A DNA stretch of 64,000 bases from Massarina eburnea CBS 473.64 (lineage: Eukaryota; Ascomycota; Dothideomycetes; Pleosporales; Massarinaceae). The stretch's first letter is position 1, and the number at the start of each line of letters is the position of its first letter. The stretch lies in the NCBI GenBank assembly GCA_010093635.1, contig MU006778.1, positions 500,412-564,411 on the forward strand. The letters are read 5' to 3'. The notes beneath the pieces were generated by a model. The model saw nothing but the letters and a program-made list of their open reading frames with translations, ran no database searches and was not told the DNA's origin. The translations under genes were made by a program, and so were the position numbers. Shown here in pieces: positions 33,297-44,331 of this stretch.

Positions 33297-34759
33297 GTTG
33301 GCGGTTGGTCTGGGTGGAATTGGAATGGAAATAAGGGTGTTGGTTAGGTGAGAGGCAGAATAATGGGCAGTTCGATGCTACAGCGAGTATAGTAGAGAAG
33401 GGCAAGTGCCGGGAAACTCGCAGGGCACATATATGCCCTCAACCCACACCCTCCGTCATCCGCATGCGCACCCGCATCCCACACCCAACACCTCGGCGGA
33501 CGGCCGCCAAAAGCATCTCATCCACGGCCGAATGGCCTCGACGGCCAGGAAAACCTTTCACCGCCAGTTCCCACCCATCCCGAAGCATCGTCGTGCGCAA
33601 CCGGCGACGCCGCCTGGAGAAAAGTCTCCATAATGCGGCATCCAACAGTTTCATGCGTCAAATCACTCCGGCGAAGCTGGATGGATGACATCACACTGTG
33701 GACCCTGCGAAGCGAAAACCCACCTTTTCCCAGTCTCTGCCTAAAAGGCAAAACACCAGCGCTGGCGACGACGTGCAAGATGCGAGGCTGATTCGCGGGA
33801 AGCGCGCGCACAATGGGTTAGGGAACTTCTAGAAAGCCCCAGCTCGGCGCGTCCTCGGCGGCACTGATAAAGCGTCACCACGTCAAAGGGCAGTCAACAG
33901 CGACGATCGCCCAGGAACGGCATCGACCCTTCACTCCCACCGAGAAATATGGGCCTTCTTTAGGCCGAACGCACCCTCTTCGGCGAACCACATATCAGCG
34001 TGCTGGGGGCCTGCCATCGCGATCTGCACCCGTCGCACCGACCCCGGGCGGGCAAACGTCACTGGCCCTGTTGGCTCTGCACGCCGGTACCGAGCCAAAA
34101 GGTGAGCAGGTACTTGGGAGCGCAAGGTATCGGGCGAATCAGCACATATACCGCAGGAGCTGCATGGCGGTAAAGCAGATCCGGTGCAGCTGGCCCGAGA
34201 GAGGAATCTTTAACATTTTTCGAGCCAACTCCCGGGCCGGTTGTGGAGCCCGCGGATAGGGCTGTGGCGAGTCACGACCATTCGCGTGGATCGAGCCTCC
34301 GCTTTTCCCTTCACCGTGTCTCCGCCTAGTCCTTCCCGAGAAAGGTGTACATACGTGATAAGGGCGTGTTGCTTGCATGTGAGAAGGTCCGCAAGAGAAC
34401 GTGCGGCTAACGATCCGGGCAAGCGTGCTGTGCTGGCGCCCCTGGCCGGTGTGACTGCGTCATACTTCTCCATAGTACTCCCGCGGTGTGGAGCCTCGTT
34501 TGGGAGAGGGTAGAGATTGGGACGGATCGGGGAGGCACGGGTGCTACACCGGTCGTTGCATGGTAGAACGGTCGGGGTGGACGATAAGGTGAGATGGTGG
34601 ATGAAAAATTGGACGCGTGAAATCTTCTTTATATACCGGACCCCATGACCTCGAGTGGCTTGTAAATCAGCTTCTGCCCTTCCTCTGTTCTTCACCTACC
34701 AGTCTTCTTCCACCAGAGCACTTCTCTTGACCTGCTTCCTCAGACACCAATCCGCCAAA
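33297..34759. other. Divergent intergenic region (AKR / HAD phosphatase)
   Basis: No gene is supported in 1.46 kb of GC-rich sequence, although many short frames exist on both strands. It carries the promoters of both flanking genes; TTTATATA at 34628-34635 lies about 125 bp before the HAD-gene ATG. Confidence 0.5.
34628..34635 (+). promoter_or_regulatory. TATA-like element of HAD phosphatase gene
   Basis: TTTATATA lies 125-132 bp upstream of the start at 34760, in a pyrimidine-rich leader. Assigned by position only. Confidence 0.3.
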
Positions 34760-36259
34760 ATGCCTGCCTTCGAAGACGCTGACTTTGGAGTCGCCGGCGC
34801 CGCGCCCACCAAGACCGGCGAGGGCCAGAAGGAGGAGGCCCAGCTCCCCGTGGGAAGCCACACCAGCACGCTCAGCATCCCCGCCGATGGCCACCAGAAC
34901 GGCGACTCCAACACCATCGAGGTCCCTGCCACGCGGTCCGCCATCTCCGACGCCTCGGCCTACATGCACAACCTCTCCCTCTCTCCCTCGATGAAGGACC
35001 GCCGCGGCTCCCGCAACTCTTTCGGCACATCGCTACCCATCCCCAAATCCAAGCGCCAGTCCCGCCTCAGCTCTGTCCGCTACGCCGACGATGGCCGTCC
35101 AGCGCGCCCGGGCATGCCCCCTATCCAGGCCTCCCGCGACATCCTGGCTGCCCAGATGCAAGATCTCAGCAGCGAGACCGTCAAGAAGGCCAAGGACATG
35201 GCCTTTGTGTTCGACATTGACGGTGTGCTCGTCCACGGCGACCGTCTGATCCCCGAGGGCCAGCGCGTTCTCGAGATCCTGAACGGCGACAACGAACTCG
35301 GTATCAAGATCCCGCACATCTTCCTCACCAACGGCTCGGGCAAGCCGGAAAAGCCGCGTTGCGAGCAGCTCTCCAAGATCCTTAGCAACCCCATTTCCAC
35401 GGACCAGTTCATCCAGTCACATACCCCCATGCGTGCCTTGGCCGAGTACTACAAGACGGTGCTCGTGGTCGGAGGCGAGGGCTACAAGTGCCGCGAAGTA
35501 GCCGAACAGTACGGCTTCGAGGACATCGTTGTGCCCAACGACATTGTGGCCTGGGACCCTACCATTGCCCCGTACCGCGTCTTCACCGAAGAGGAGCGTG
35601 CCACGTCGCGCCCGCGGGACTTCTCCCAGACGAACATCAACGCCATCATGGTGTTCTCTGACAGCCGCGACTACGCGACCGACATGCAGATCATCATGGA
35701 TCTGCTGCGCTCCGAGAACGGGCGTATCGGCACTCTAGCCAAGGACCCTGTCGCCACCCGTATCCCCATCTACTTCTCCCAAGGCGACATGCTATGCCCG
35801 ACTGAGCACCCCATCCCGCGTATGTCGCAAGGTACCTTCCGTATCGGTCTCGAGGCCATGTACAAAGCGCTCTCGGGTGTTGACCTCGAGCGTGTGGTGT
35901 ACGGCAAGCCCGAACTCGCCACGTACAAGTACGCAGACGAAGTCATTTCGTCCTGGATGGAGCAGATCCACGACGACGAGAGGCTGCCGTCCAACGTGTA
36001 CATGATCGGTGACAACCCGGCGTCCGACATCATCGGCGGCAACATGTATGGCTGGAACACGTGCTTGGTGCGCACCGGTGTGTACCAGGGCGAGGGCAAT
36101 GACAAGGAGAACCCGGCCAGCTTTGGTGTTTTCAAGAATGTGTACGAGGCGGTTACCACTGCGATGAAGAAGCAGTTGGGTGAGGATTTCCAGTTCAAGT
36201 TCGACCAGAACAGCATTAACCCGGTGCTGCACGGTGCCGGCGTTTCTGCCATTGAGTAA
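34760..36259 (+). CDS. HAD-superfamily (class IIA, CECR5-like) hydrolase
   Basis: A single exon encodes 499 aa. The ATG at 34760 follows a CAAA context; the frame is open further upstream but has no earlier ATG. After ~145 disordered residues (Ser/Pro-rich, with RRGSRNSFG-type phosphorylatable patches) comes the HAD fold. Motif I is AFVFDIDGVLVHGD (nucleophile Asp152, acid Asp154), motif II FLTNGSG, motif III Lys in YGKPELATYKYA, and motif IV MIGDNPASDIIGGN. The class IIA cap lies between motifs II and III. This is the CECR5/yeast YKR070W group; related filamentous-fungal proteins are long with a similar N-terminal extension and have been linked to osmotic/stress responses (Neurospora cut-1 type). 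A phosphatase role is inferred from the motifs; substrate unknown. Confidence 0.9.
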   Translation: MPAFEDADFGVAGAAPTKTGEGQKEEAQLPVGSHTSTLSIPADGHQNGDSNTIEVPATRSAISDASAYMHNLSLSPSMKDRRGSRNSFGTSLPIPKSKRQSRLSSVRYADDGRPARPGMPPIQASRDILAAQMQDLSSETVKKAKDMAFVFDIDGVLVHGDRLIPEGQRVLEILNGDNELGIKIPHIFLTNGSGKPEKPRCEQLSKILSNPISTDQFIQSHTPMRALAEYYKTVLVVGGEGYKCREVAEQYGFEDIVVPNDIVAWDPTIAPYRVFTEEERATSRPRDFSQTNINAIMVFSDSRDYATDMQIIMDLLRSENGRIGTLAKDPVATRIPIYFSQGDMLCPTEHPIPRMSQGTFRIGLEAMYKALSGVDLERVVYGKPELATYKYADEVISSWMEQIHDDERLPSNVYMIGDNPASDIIGGNMYGWNTCLVRTGVYQGEGNDKENPASFGVFKNVYEAVTTAMKKQLGEDFQFKFDQNSINPVLHGAGVSAIE

Positions 36260-36621
36260 GCGGGTCTTGCACAAGTGTGATGTAGGGGCTGCGAAAAAAC
36301 GTTGTATGGTTGGGTACGGCATAGGCGGCGTTTGCGGATTCTCGATTTATTTTCCTCTTGTTCCTGCTATTTCCTTGCATTTGCATAGCTTGCGCTGGCT
36401 TCTGTAGAGCCGCTAGATGTAGACACGATTGATGATTCCCACATAGACAGATACCAAATAGATTGTATCGGCTTTGCACCTCCTTCACCTCTTTGATCGG
36501 ACCTTTTACAGTGCAATCATCCTTCTGCCCCGCACCGCGGTCGATGCGTGGCAGGCCTCTTTATCGCGTGCATGGCGTCACTGCAAGTGCTTAACTATCG
36601 TACACGGTCTATACATCAAGC
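36260..36621. other. Convergent 3' region
   Basis: Separates the HAD gene (plus) from the probable mitochondrial gene (minus), so both 3' ends and terminators lie here. No gene seen. Confidence 0.5.
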
Positions 36622-37902
36622 TCAAATCGGCAAGAGACGGTCCAACAAGTCCAGATTCCGATTCTCTGCCACGACCCGTGCATGCGTCACCGTCTTCTCG
36701 TTAGTAGACGGGGTCCTTGAAAGAACAATCTCTGCAAAATGGGTCTTGGTGAAGCTCATGGCGATTTGCGCTTCTACAGACGCGCCTTGGTCAAGCAACT
36801 TTTGCGCGGCCCCCAGACATAGGCGGACTAGGAATTGCCGCCTGCTCTTGCGTTGCATTACATGGGATGCGGCCCCACTGGGGTCTTGGATGAAGGCGAG
36901 TGCGGGGTATGGATTTGGCCGGGTAGGATGGTGCAGCCACAACATTGCTTCGACGGCTGTGCTCCAGCGGCCGAGCCACCCAGAGGCGGTGGCCGTGAAG
37001 GCTTCATAGATGTCTGTCGAGCCGACGACCGAAGGGTCCTCTTCGATTCGGCCGACCAGACTGCTCCCGAGCGGCTGGATCAGCCTCTGCGTGACCTCGT
37101 GCTCTCCCTTTTGGTACATGTCGAACACGCGGAGGAATATGAGCATGGCGTCGTCGCGGCTGGATTTCTGCGCACACATTGCCATGTCCTTGAGCAGCCG
37201 CACCCGGAAAGACTGGATGCATTCGGCGCTCTGGCCCGTCTCTTCCATGCGCAGCTTCGGGGAGCGCGTGAACCACCGCCACAGAGGCGCCGTGTTGTGC
37301 TCGTCCAGCATCAGCATGGGAACCAAGGTGTTGACGAAGCGACGGGGCGCGTTGCGCGACGGGGGGTCAAGCATGTCCAGGAAGGTTTTGGAGGTGTCCA
37401 GGCCGCTCGTTCGCAGCCAGTCGGCCATCACCGTCGCTGGCATCCGGCCGCTCTCCGTCTCGGGCTGTCGCAGGCCGCGCTTCTGGCCGACCAGCTCCAG
37501 ACACACGGTGGCCTTGGACATGTCGGCCGACCCCAGGGCGATCTGGTCCAGGAACCAGTTCAGCGGATTCCGCAGGACGTCGACGGCGCCCGTCTCCGAG
37601 GCCCGACGGTGCGGCTGGCGCGCGAACAGCGGGTTCGACAGGATGGCATCGATGTGCTCGTGGGCGGAGCTGTACGACGACTCGGGGCGGGCGGCCTGGG
37701 CGGCGGCAACGAGGCTGGAGCGAGTCTGGGCGGCGCTCCTACTAGCCCCTGCGGCGACGGGGTGCTCGCGGTCGAGGTGGGCGCGGAAGCTCTGGGTAAG
37801 GAGGTTGAGCAGCAGCTTCGACTCGTGCGGGGAGAGGGGCACCGGCGGATGCAGCTTCGACGCGAGCGTGGAGAGGGCGCGCCGACCCGCGGCAGACTGC
37901 AT
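36622..37902 (-). CDS. Hypothetical protein, probably mitochondrial
   Basis: A single-exon frame of 426 aa on the minus strand. The first ~30 residues (QSAAGRRALSTLASKLHPP) are basic and hydroxylated without early acids, a plausible mitochondrial presequence. The remainder is alpha-helical with alternating Leu/Ala/Arg heptads and no visible cofactor or nucleotide motif: LLLNLLTQSFRAHLDRE near 30-46, NWFLDQIALGSADMSKATVC near 115-135, AMLIFLRVFDMYQKGEHEVT near 240-260, GWLGRWSTAVEAMLWLHHPT near 305-325. The pattern would suit a helical-repeat scaffold or translation/RNA-related mitochondrial factor, but that is inference. It shares a 479-bp divergent promoter with the Def1 gene. Overlapping opposite-strand frames (36835-38209) are high-GC shadows. 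Confidence 0.65.
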   Translation of the reverse strand: MQSAAGRRALSTLASKLHPPVPLSPHESKLLLNLLTQSFRAHLDREHPVAAGASRSAAQTRSSLVAAAQAARPESSYSSAHEHIDAILSNPLFARQPHRRASETGAVDVLRNPLNWFLDQIALGSADMSKATVCLELVGQKRGLRQPETESGRMPATVMADWLRTSGLDTSKTFLDMLDPPSRNAPRRFVNTLVPMLMLDEHNTAPLWRWFTRSPKLRMEETGQSAECIQSFRVRLLKDMAMCAQKSSRDDAMLIFLRVFDMYQKGEHEVTQRLIQPLGSSLVGRIEEDPSVVGSTDIYEAFTATASGWLGRWSTAVEAMLWLHHPTRPNPYPALAFIQDPSGAASHVMQRKSRRQFLVRLCLGAAQKLLDQGASVEAQIAMSFTKTHFAEIVLSRTPSTNEKTVTHARVVAENRNLDLLDRLLPI

Positions 37903-38381
37903 CGTGGCGGCGTGTTATTTCGTAGGCGGTGGGTGTGTTCGGGGGTTGACGTGGTGGCCGTGGTGGGCGTGGTGGGCGTGGGGGGCGGCATTGGGGTTGG
38001 CTGGCGCCGGGCGGTCAGGCTGCAATCATCGGCGAGGCAGGTGGACCGACAGATTGATGACTGTGCACGCGACGCTCCAGCTTTCACCACCGAGTGACCG
38101 AGCTCAGCCGTGTCTCTTCCTGCCTGTCTGCACTGCTGAAGAACTGCCCCCATCCCCCCTCCCCGAACCTCACTCTCCCTCCCCGCGCATGCGCATCTCC
38201 TCCCACTAGCCCGCATCGACCAGCGCGCCCTCTCGCGTGTGAAAGCCCAGCGCCAAGCGCCTTGTTTGCGTTTCTGTGCCTAGCTGCCGACTTCACCTCC
38301 TCTCTACATCATCTCTCCCACAACCCTGAGCACTCCCACCCGTCCTGCACGGCCACACCACACACCACCACACCACCACAC
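37903..38381. promoter_or_regulatory. Compact bidirectional promoter
   Basis: 479 bp separate the start codons of the probable mitochondrial gene (minus) and the Def1-like gene (plus). GC-rich on the left, C-rich with a CCACA repeat at 38360-38381 next to the plus-strand ATG. No TATA element seen. Confidence 0.45.
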
Positions 38382-41300
38382 ATGTCTGAAGTACAGTCCC
38401 GGCCTGCGCGCGGCAGGAGCACCGCCCGCGGCGGACGAGGAGGACCGGGCGCTCGCCGCTCCACCAAACAGACCAACGGCGACCATGGTGCGCCCTCAAT
38501 CGACACGTCGGCGGACCAGGGCGAGCTGGGCGAGCTGAAGAAGCAATACCTGTCGCAATTGACCACGCTGAAGGAGCTGTTCCCCGACTGGGCCGACGTC
38601 GACCTCGTGCTGGCTCTGCAGGAGTCCGACGGCGACATGGAGCGGACCATCGAGAAGATCACCGAGGGTGAGTCCCTGCCGTGCTAACCCTCTGCCGCCC
38701 CGCTGACCCCGCCAGGCAACGTCTCGCAGTTCGCCGAAGTCAAGAAGACCAAGGACCGGTCCCGCAGCAAAGTGAAGGAGACGGGCCCTCCCGCAGAAGG
38801 CGCCCCCTCGTCGGCACGCGGGGCTGCCCGTCGAGGCGGCGGTGACAGCGTGCGCGGTCGCGGGCGCGGCACAGACCGTGGTCGTGGAGGGATCCGCGGC
38901 GGAACTCGCGGCGGCGCGACGAATGGCACACGCACCACCGGTGCACCCTCGGTCCCGACCACAGAGTCGTCGGCGTGGGATGTTGCTGCTCCCGCCGAAG
39001 CCAAGCAGTCGAGCGCGCCGCCTGCTGCTGCTGCTGCTGCTGCTGCAGAGGCAGAGACACCGAAGCCTGCGGCCAGCGCCGCCCCCGCAGCCCCCGCAAA
39101 GAAGACGTGGGCCAGCATGTTTGCCCCGGCCCCGAAGCCAGCCACTCCCAAGCCCGCCGCGAAGCCCGCGCCGCCCGTCGAGGATCCCGTTCCCGCGCCC
39201 ACTGAGACCCCGCCGCAAGAGGTCGCACAAGAGCCGGCCGTGGAAGCAGAGGAGCTGCCGATCCCGCCTGTGGCAGACGAGGTCGTTGAAGAGCCCCCCG
39301 TCGCGGCAGAGGACACGCCCAAGTTGACGCCCGACAAATCCGACGGTGCTCCTGTGCCCGAGGTGACGCTCATACCCTCCAAAGACGAGCTCACACAGGA
39401 CAACGTGGAGCACCTGCCCGACGAATCCCAACCCCCTCCCACCGATACAGCTGCTAGCACCGTAGCTAGCTCTAGAGATATCGGTTCCAGCGTAGCGACG
39501 CCCCTAAGCAATGCCGGCCAGGCGCCGATTAGCAGGCCCGCAATTGGAGGCTTTGCCACTACAGCTCTGAAGGCGACCGCGGGCGCGAACCGCAGCGCGA
39601 GCTTCCAGCGGAGGCTCGTGGAACAGCAGGAGGCAGTTGTTATGCCCGGGAAGCACGCCGTCAACCAGGCTGCTGTGCAATTCGGCAGTCTAGGACTGAA
39701 TGGAGAAGTCGACGACAGTCCCGACGTTGACGAAGATCGTGAGGAAGCTGAGACCAGGACACAACCTCCCCAGCACTCTCCAGTCGCCCAGCCAAGGGCA
39801 TCGTTGCCTCCTGCCCCGCGACAGGCTGCCCCAGTAGAGGCACCTCCTCAGGAACTGCCCACCCCCAAGCAGGCCCCTGGTCTGCCCCCTCCACCCCAGC
39901 AGCAGAACCTCCCACAGCAATCCCCGCCGACGTCAATTACTGCACAGGCCATGCAGAGCCAGGGCTCTCAGCAACCCTACAACCAGTTCGGCCGATACAG
40001 CCAGGGCGGAATTCAACCCGAAGCCGCTGCATCGCTGCCAAAGTCATACGATCCGTTTGGCCAGCAAGTGCCACAGAGCCAGTACGAGTATCCGAACCAG
40101 CAACATGCGCAACAGCAGGCACAAGTCGGCGCATTCTCCTCCGCCCCTGATGCTTTTGCCTCTCAGTATAACACCTCCGAGCAACAGCGCCTTGCATACG
40201 CACAGTACTACGGAGGAGCCGCCAATTACCAACAGGGTACACCAAGCCAGCAAGAAGTCGGCATAGCGCAACAGCGCTCTGGCAGTGCTTTCGGGGCTGG
40301 CCCCAATGACTCGGCATTCCCTCCGAGTCAACAGCAACAGGTAAGACAACCATCACAACGGCGTATCCCTTGTTCAGATCAGCAATCTCACGCAGGAATA
40401 TTGAACGAGCGCAACCTCGGACAAGTTTCAAGCGATGGTGTTCGAGAACTGATCAAGGAGGAGAACGACCAGCTCATGCGGCAACATTCTGACAAGCATC
40501 AGGCGCACGGAAGGTACAGCGAAGCACAAAACAGCGGCCACAACACCCCCAACCCCGCATTGGGTGGACAACAGCCCACTGGTCCCTCTTCTCAGAGCCA
40601 GCACATGCACCAGCCGCACGCGCAACCTGGGCATTCTGGAAACTACCCATACAACCATCCGTACTACGGCAGTCCCTATTACACCAACTATATGAACCAG
40701 TATGGTGGATATGGGCAAGGAGGGTACAGCAACTTTGGCATGGGAGGTAAATACGGGCATCCCAATCACTACGGAATGTCTCCCCAGGCATCGTTCGACC
40801 AGCATTCATCCTCCCCGGCCAACGCAGGGGGATTTGGTTCATCGTCTATGCACGGTCGTGAGGCCGGCTTGGGTGCAGGACTCGGTGACTACGGTCGGTC
40901 GGTTTCTGGAGCAACCGTAAACCAGCACAGCGCTACGGCCGGATCTGCCGGGTTTGGAGGCCTTCCTGACGTCTTCGGTAGGTCCCAGGGCGGTTACGGG
41001 GGTCAGAACGCGTACGGTCAGCAGCAGACTGGCCAACAGGGCAGCAACGAGGACTCTTTGAAGCCGTTCGGCGACAACAAGAGCGGCGGACCCAGTCCCT
41101 CTGCCCTCGGAGCCCAACCCGGCCGACCTGGATCCGCCACCAATAACACTGCCGGCGGACAAGGCCACCCTCAAGGCTCTCATCAACAGGGTTTCGGCGG
41201 TGGCTACCCTGGTCACCTCCAAGGTGGTCAAGGCAACCAGTACGGCGGTCTCGGCGGACTAGGTCACCAAGGCGGTCACCAGGGTGCCGGGAGCCACCAG

Positions 41301-41396
41301 CAAGGGAGCTACGGGAACTACGGTGGATTTGGAGGCGGATATGGTGGTGGCAGCTACCGAGGTGGCGGCTGGGGCCAATCCTATGGACACAACTAA
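38382..41396 (+). CDS. DEF1: Def1-like RNA polymerase II degradation factor (CUE domain, Q-rich)
   Basis: Two exons (38382-38667, 38716-41396) give 988 aa. After an Arg/Gly-rich start, residues about 47-102 form a CUE-like ubiquitin-binding domain (LTTLKELFPDWADVDLVLAL, then DMERTIEKITEGNVSQFAEV), completed across the intron. The rest is low-complexity: RGG stretches, Ala runs including a (CTG/GCT)n codon run near 39022-39045, Pro/Glu-rich parts, then a long Gln/Gly/Tyr/Asn-rich tail from about residue 440 that ends SYGHN. This is the layout of Def1, which recruits the Elongin-Cullin ligase to stalled RNA polymerase II and takes part in DNA damage responses. Within the Q-rich part a good donor (40341) is followed by acceptors; see findings. 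I annotate it as read-through. Confidence 0.82.
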
Positions 41397-42594
41397 GGGT
41401 CCATACATGCGTCATGACATGATTTGAGTTGGAGATTACAGATTCAGGGCATGGTGGGAAAAGCGTTTTGGCTGCGCACAGTACGCACGGCTAGAACGCG
41501 ATGAGAAAGAAAGGATGCCAAGTCCTATCGGGTTTTGAGCAACGATTCGGCGAGGGGTATCTCCTTTTCATATTGTCTTCTCATTCCCTCCCCTTTATCT
41601 AAGCGTCTTCTCCTCTCTTATCCGATTTCAATTGATTAACAAGCGGTCCAAAAAGGGCCATCTTTCTCATCTTTGTCATGTATCACGACAACGGGGTTTT
41701 TGTGTGCGTCTATGTATTTTCAACTCTACTCTACCTCTTGCATCCTCTCATTTTCGGGCTCGGCGCTTGAGCTATGTGTTCTTTCTGCTTCTTCAGTCAC
41801 TTGTGCAAGGGCAAGGGAGGGTTTCCTAACAAGCAGTCTCCAAAAAACGTGTTTTCTCTCTTCTCTCTTCGGGTTTGGATTCGAAATTGGCTTCCGCTTT
41901 GATTCTGGGATCATGTCTAAAATACTTATAGTTACGACGGGAGTTTGAATGTCTAAATCGAGCGAGCGCTGGTGCTGGATAGATCAATGACGGGTGGGGA
42001 GGGTTGATGATGGGACATGACAGCATGGGAAGGATTCTGCTCGGGCTGGTCAAATACAGTTTTTTTGGTAGTTAAATGAATGTGTGATGACGTGGGGATT
42101 TTGACGGCACTTTTGGGAGCGGTAGTTTTGTTTGTTGTATTTGCGCAAAGTGAGTGAGTTGTATGACTAGATGCAGGTTGAGTGAGTGAGTGAGTACGTG
42201 GCAGCACTGCAGTGCTTCACCGCTTCCTTTACTAGTATCTCTGAATGCACGTGTATCCACTTGCTCTTTCGACATCTACAGACCATGGACCATTCAGCGT
42301 GTCTCTTGAAATGTGAAACGCTTGAACAAACCGAGCCGTTTCGTGGTCGCCGACTCACGGCATCCTCATACGATCTGACCATGTTTGACTTTGGTGGAAA
42401 ATCATCGGAAGATGTGGATCGCGCCTCGGGAGTATTCGTAGCAGTAGGAGTAATATATTCGTCAAGTGGCAGGGGTGGCGCTGCTGGCAAGCAGGTTCCC
42501 TATAAGTATATTTTTTCTCTCCCTTTAGCGGATAGGTGGTAGGAATCATAGGACGAACAAATGCCGCGGTCAGTCATGATCAGTGATATATTGG
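41397..42594. other. Intergenic region downstream of Def1 gene
   Basis: No confident gene. Opposite-strand frames at 42167-42490 (minus) and 42186-42542 (plus) overlap each other; the minus one is preceded by a possible acceptor (TTATAG) but no upstream exon is found. The left part is a pyrimidine-rich 3' flank. Confidence 0.45.
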
Positions 42595-42849
42595 ATGGCA
42601 TCATCGCCTCGCCTATCTCGAGTCGTCGACACCCACCCCATCTCACCGCCATCTTCCCCTTCGTCCTCGGATACTCCTCCCAGCAGAAATATTTCCAAAT
42701 TTGCCATAACCGTCATCCCAGACAGCTATGCGCCGGAGATCCACTTGCGCGCTTCCGAACACTGTGGCTCGACACGCTACCACACCGTTTCAACCTTGTT
42801 GGAGTTTGGTTCGCCGTGCATTGGGTTTAGACTGCCACTACGCCCATGA
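42595..42849 (+). CDS. Small hypothetical ORF, 84 aa
   Basis: An intronless frame runs from an ATG at 42595 to a TGA at 42847-42849. The product has a Ser/Pro-rich N-terminus (DTHPISPPSSPSSSDTPP) then a more structured part (FAITVIPDSYAPEIHLRASE, then LLEFGSPCIGF). Codon use looks coding-like, with no signal peptide. No family is recognised, and there is no supporting neighbour. It may be an upstream ORF or an exon of a gene whose other exons I cannot find. Confidence 0.3.
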   Translation: MASSPRLSRVVDTHPISPPSSPSSSDTPPSRNISKFAITVIPDSYAPEIHLRASEHCGSTRYHTVSTLLEFGSPCIGFRLPLRP

Positions 42850-43074
42850 TACGGACCGGCGTGAATTCGGCTGCGCTAGGGGGGCAAAAAGTTGAGTTTA
42901 TCAGTACCGTGAGTGATGATTTTGGCGTGGATATGGGGGGGTGTGAATATGGGTACCCTGCTAAGCACGCGTGTTTATAAGAAAACATGGCTGCCCGTTT
43001 TCGCGCCCGCCTCGAGTCTTCGAATTCGTCTTGTTTTGCAGAGAAGATATATATAGACCGCGACGGAAGACATC

Positions 43075-44068
43075 ATGGTAGAAACAATGGCCCAGAGCTC
43101 GCCGCTTCTACGCCTCCCGCTGGAGATTAGGTTGATTATCTACGAGTACTTGCTTCTTCCCTCGGCTTTGCCGTCCACGTCGCATTCGACGTCTGTCACA
43201 AACTTGCTCCCGGATTACCACACGTACCATTCCAACGACACCAACGACGGGCCTTTCACGCTCGCCGTCCGAACCATCGACCCCTATCTTGGCGCGCATA
43301 GTTCGAGAAGCTGGAGGAAGCGATCAACATATCATGTACGCACCGGTAAGTCAACTTCCTCATGCCTCCAAATCCACAAAAGCTAGCCAGGAAACCGTAC
43401 TGACCCACCTTCCCACAGGCCCTTTCCTAACCACCACAACACCGACGACATACCGCATCCTCCTCTCCCCCCACACGTCGCACCTGCGCCACACGATCCC
43501 GTCCCTACTCAGCCTGAACCACCAGATCCACGCCGAAGCCGCAAAAGTGCTCTACGCGACCTACACCTTCAATTTCCACACGTGCATCGAAGCCGCCGTG
43601 CCCTTCTTCTCCGACCTCACACCCATCGCCCGGACCTCGATCCGCGCCATCAACATCACCAAAAAGGGGCTTCCCTACACCAAGGAATTCGACCGCGCGG
43701 AATGGGCTTCCCTGTGCGCCTATCTGGCGTGCGAGATGAGGGTGGCGAGGTTAGGCTTGAGTGTTGTGGCGGGACGGCCTGGGAAGAGTGGTTGGGAAGG
43801 GGTGAAGGAGATTGGGAAGTTGGACTTTGAGGTCATGCGAAGGATGAAGAGAGAGTGGGGTACTGGGGGTGGTGTTGGGGGTGTGGATCTGGAGTGGGTG
43901 GAGCAGTTGTTCGGGGTGAGGGGGGTCAAGGAGATTGGGGTGAGGGCATTGGTGGAACATTGTCCCGGCCCGGCGAGTGAGATCATGGCGTTTTGGATTG
44001 CGTTGAGTAAGAGTATCGAGGGCGGGTTTAGGGATTGGGTGAAAAATGTCATGGTGGAGGGGGTGTGA
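43075..44068 (+). CDS. F-box-like fungal protein
   Basis: Two exons (43075-43345, 43419-44068) give 306 aa. The N-terminus LLRLPLEIRLIIYEYLLLPS (about residues 8-27) is the F-box-like 'LPxEIRxxIYxYLL' helix pair common in fungal DUF7730-type proteins. After the intron the family block TYRILLSPHTSHLRHTIPSL, then LLSLNHQIHAEAAKVLYATYTFNF, matches the usual 'xxLLxxNRQIxxEAxxVLYxxxTF' pattern. The remainder is helical and ends DWVKNVMVEGV. Such proteins are thought to be substrate adaptors of SCF ligases, but no substrate-binding domain is evident. A later in-frame ATG at 43087 could also serve. Convergent with the repeat protein gene, 263 bp apart. Confidence 0.75.
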
Positions 44069-44331
44069 AGATGTGGGTGAGGAAGCATTACGGAAAAGGG
44101 AGTCAAGGGGTTAATGGTGTGCGTTGTTTTGGGTGGAGAGAGGATAGGGAGGTAGTAATAGGATAATAGACGAGATAAGCATGGAATTGGGATTAGAATT
44201 ATTAATTTGATTATTATCCAACGTCGAACCGGTTCCGCATACAATTCCATCATTACGATGTGCCGATAGGAGACACGGGTATTCGCGCTCTGAAGGGCTA
44301 AGACTGTATACCAAGAACGAAACAAAAACAA

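Noticed and set aside
36835..38209. Two long plus-strand frames (about 400-420 aa) over the probable mitochondrial gene
   Set aside because: They are GC-rich antisense shadows with Arg/Gly/Val-biased low-quality composition and no domain. The minus-strand frame has a presequence-like start and globular composition.
38496..39664. Minus-strand frames of 311-326 aa over the Def1 gene
   Set aside because: Gly/Ala/Ser-rich antisense shadows of the Pro/Ala-rich Def1 coding sequence; no start context or domain.
42167..42542. Overlapping candidate genes on both strands downstream of Def1
   Set aside because: Neither frame has a confident start, partner exon or family; both can be explained as chance open frames.
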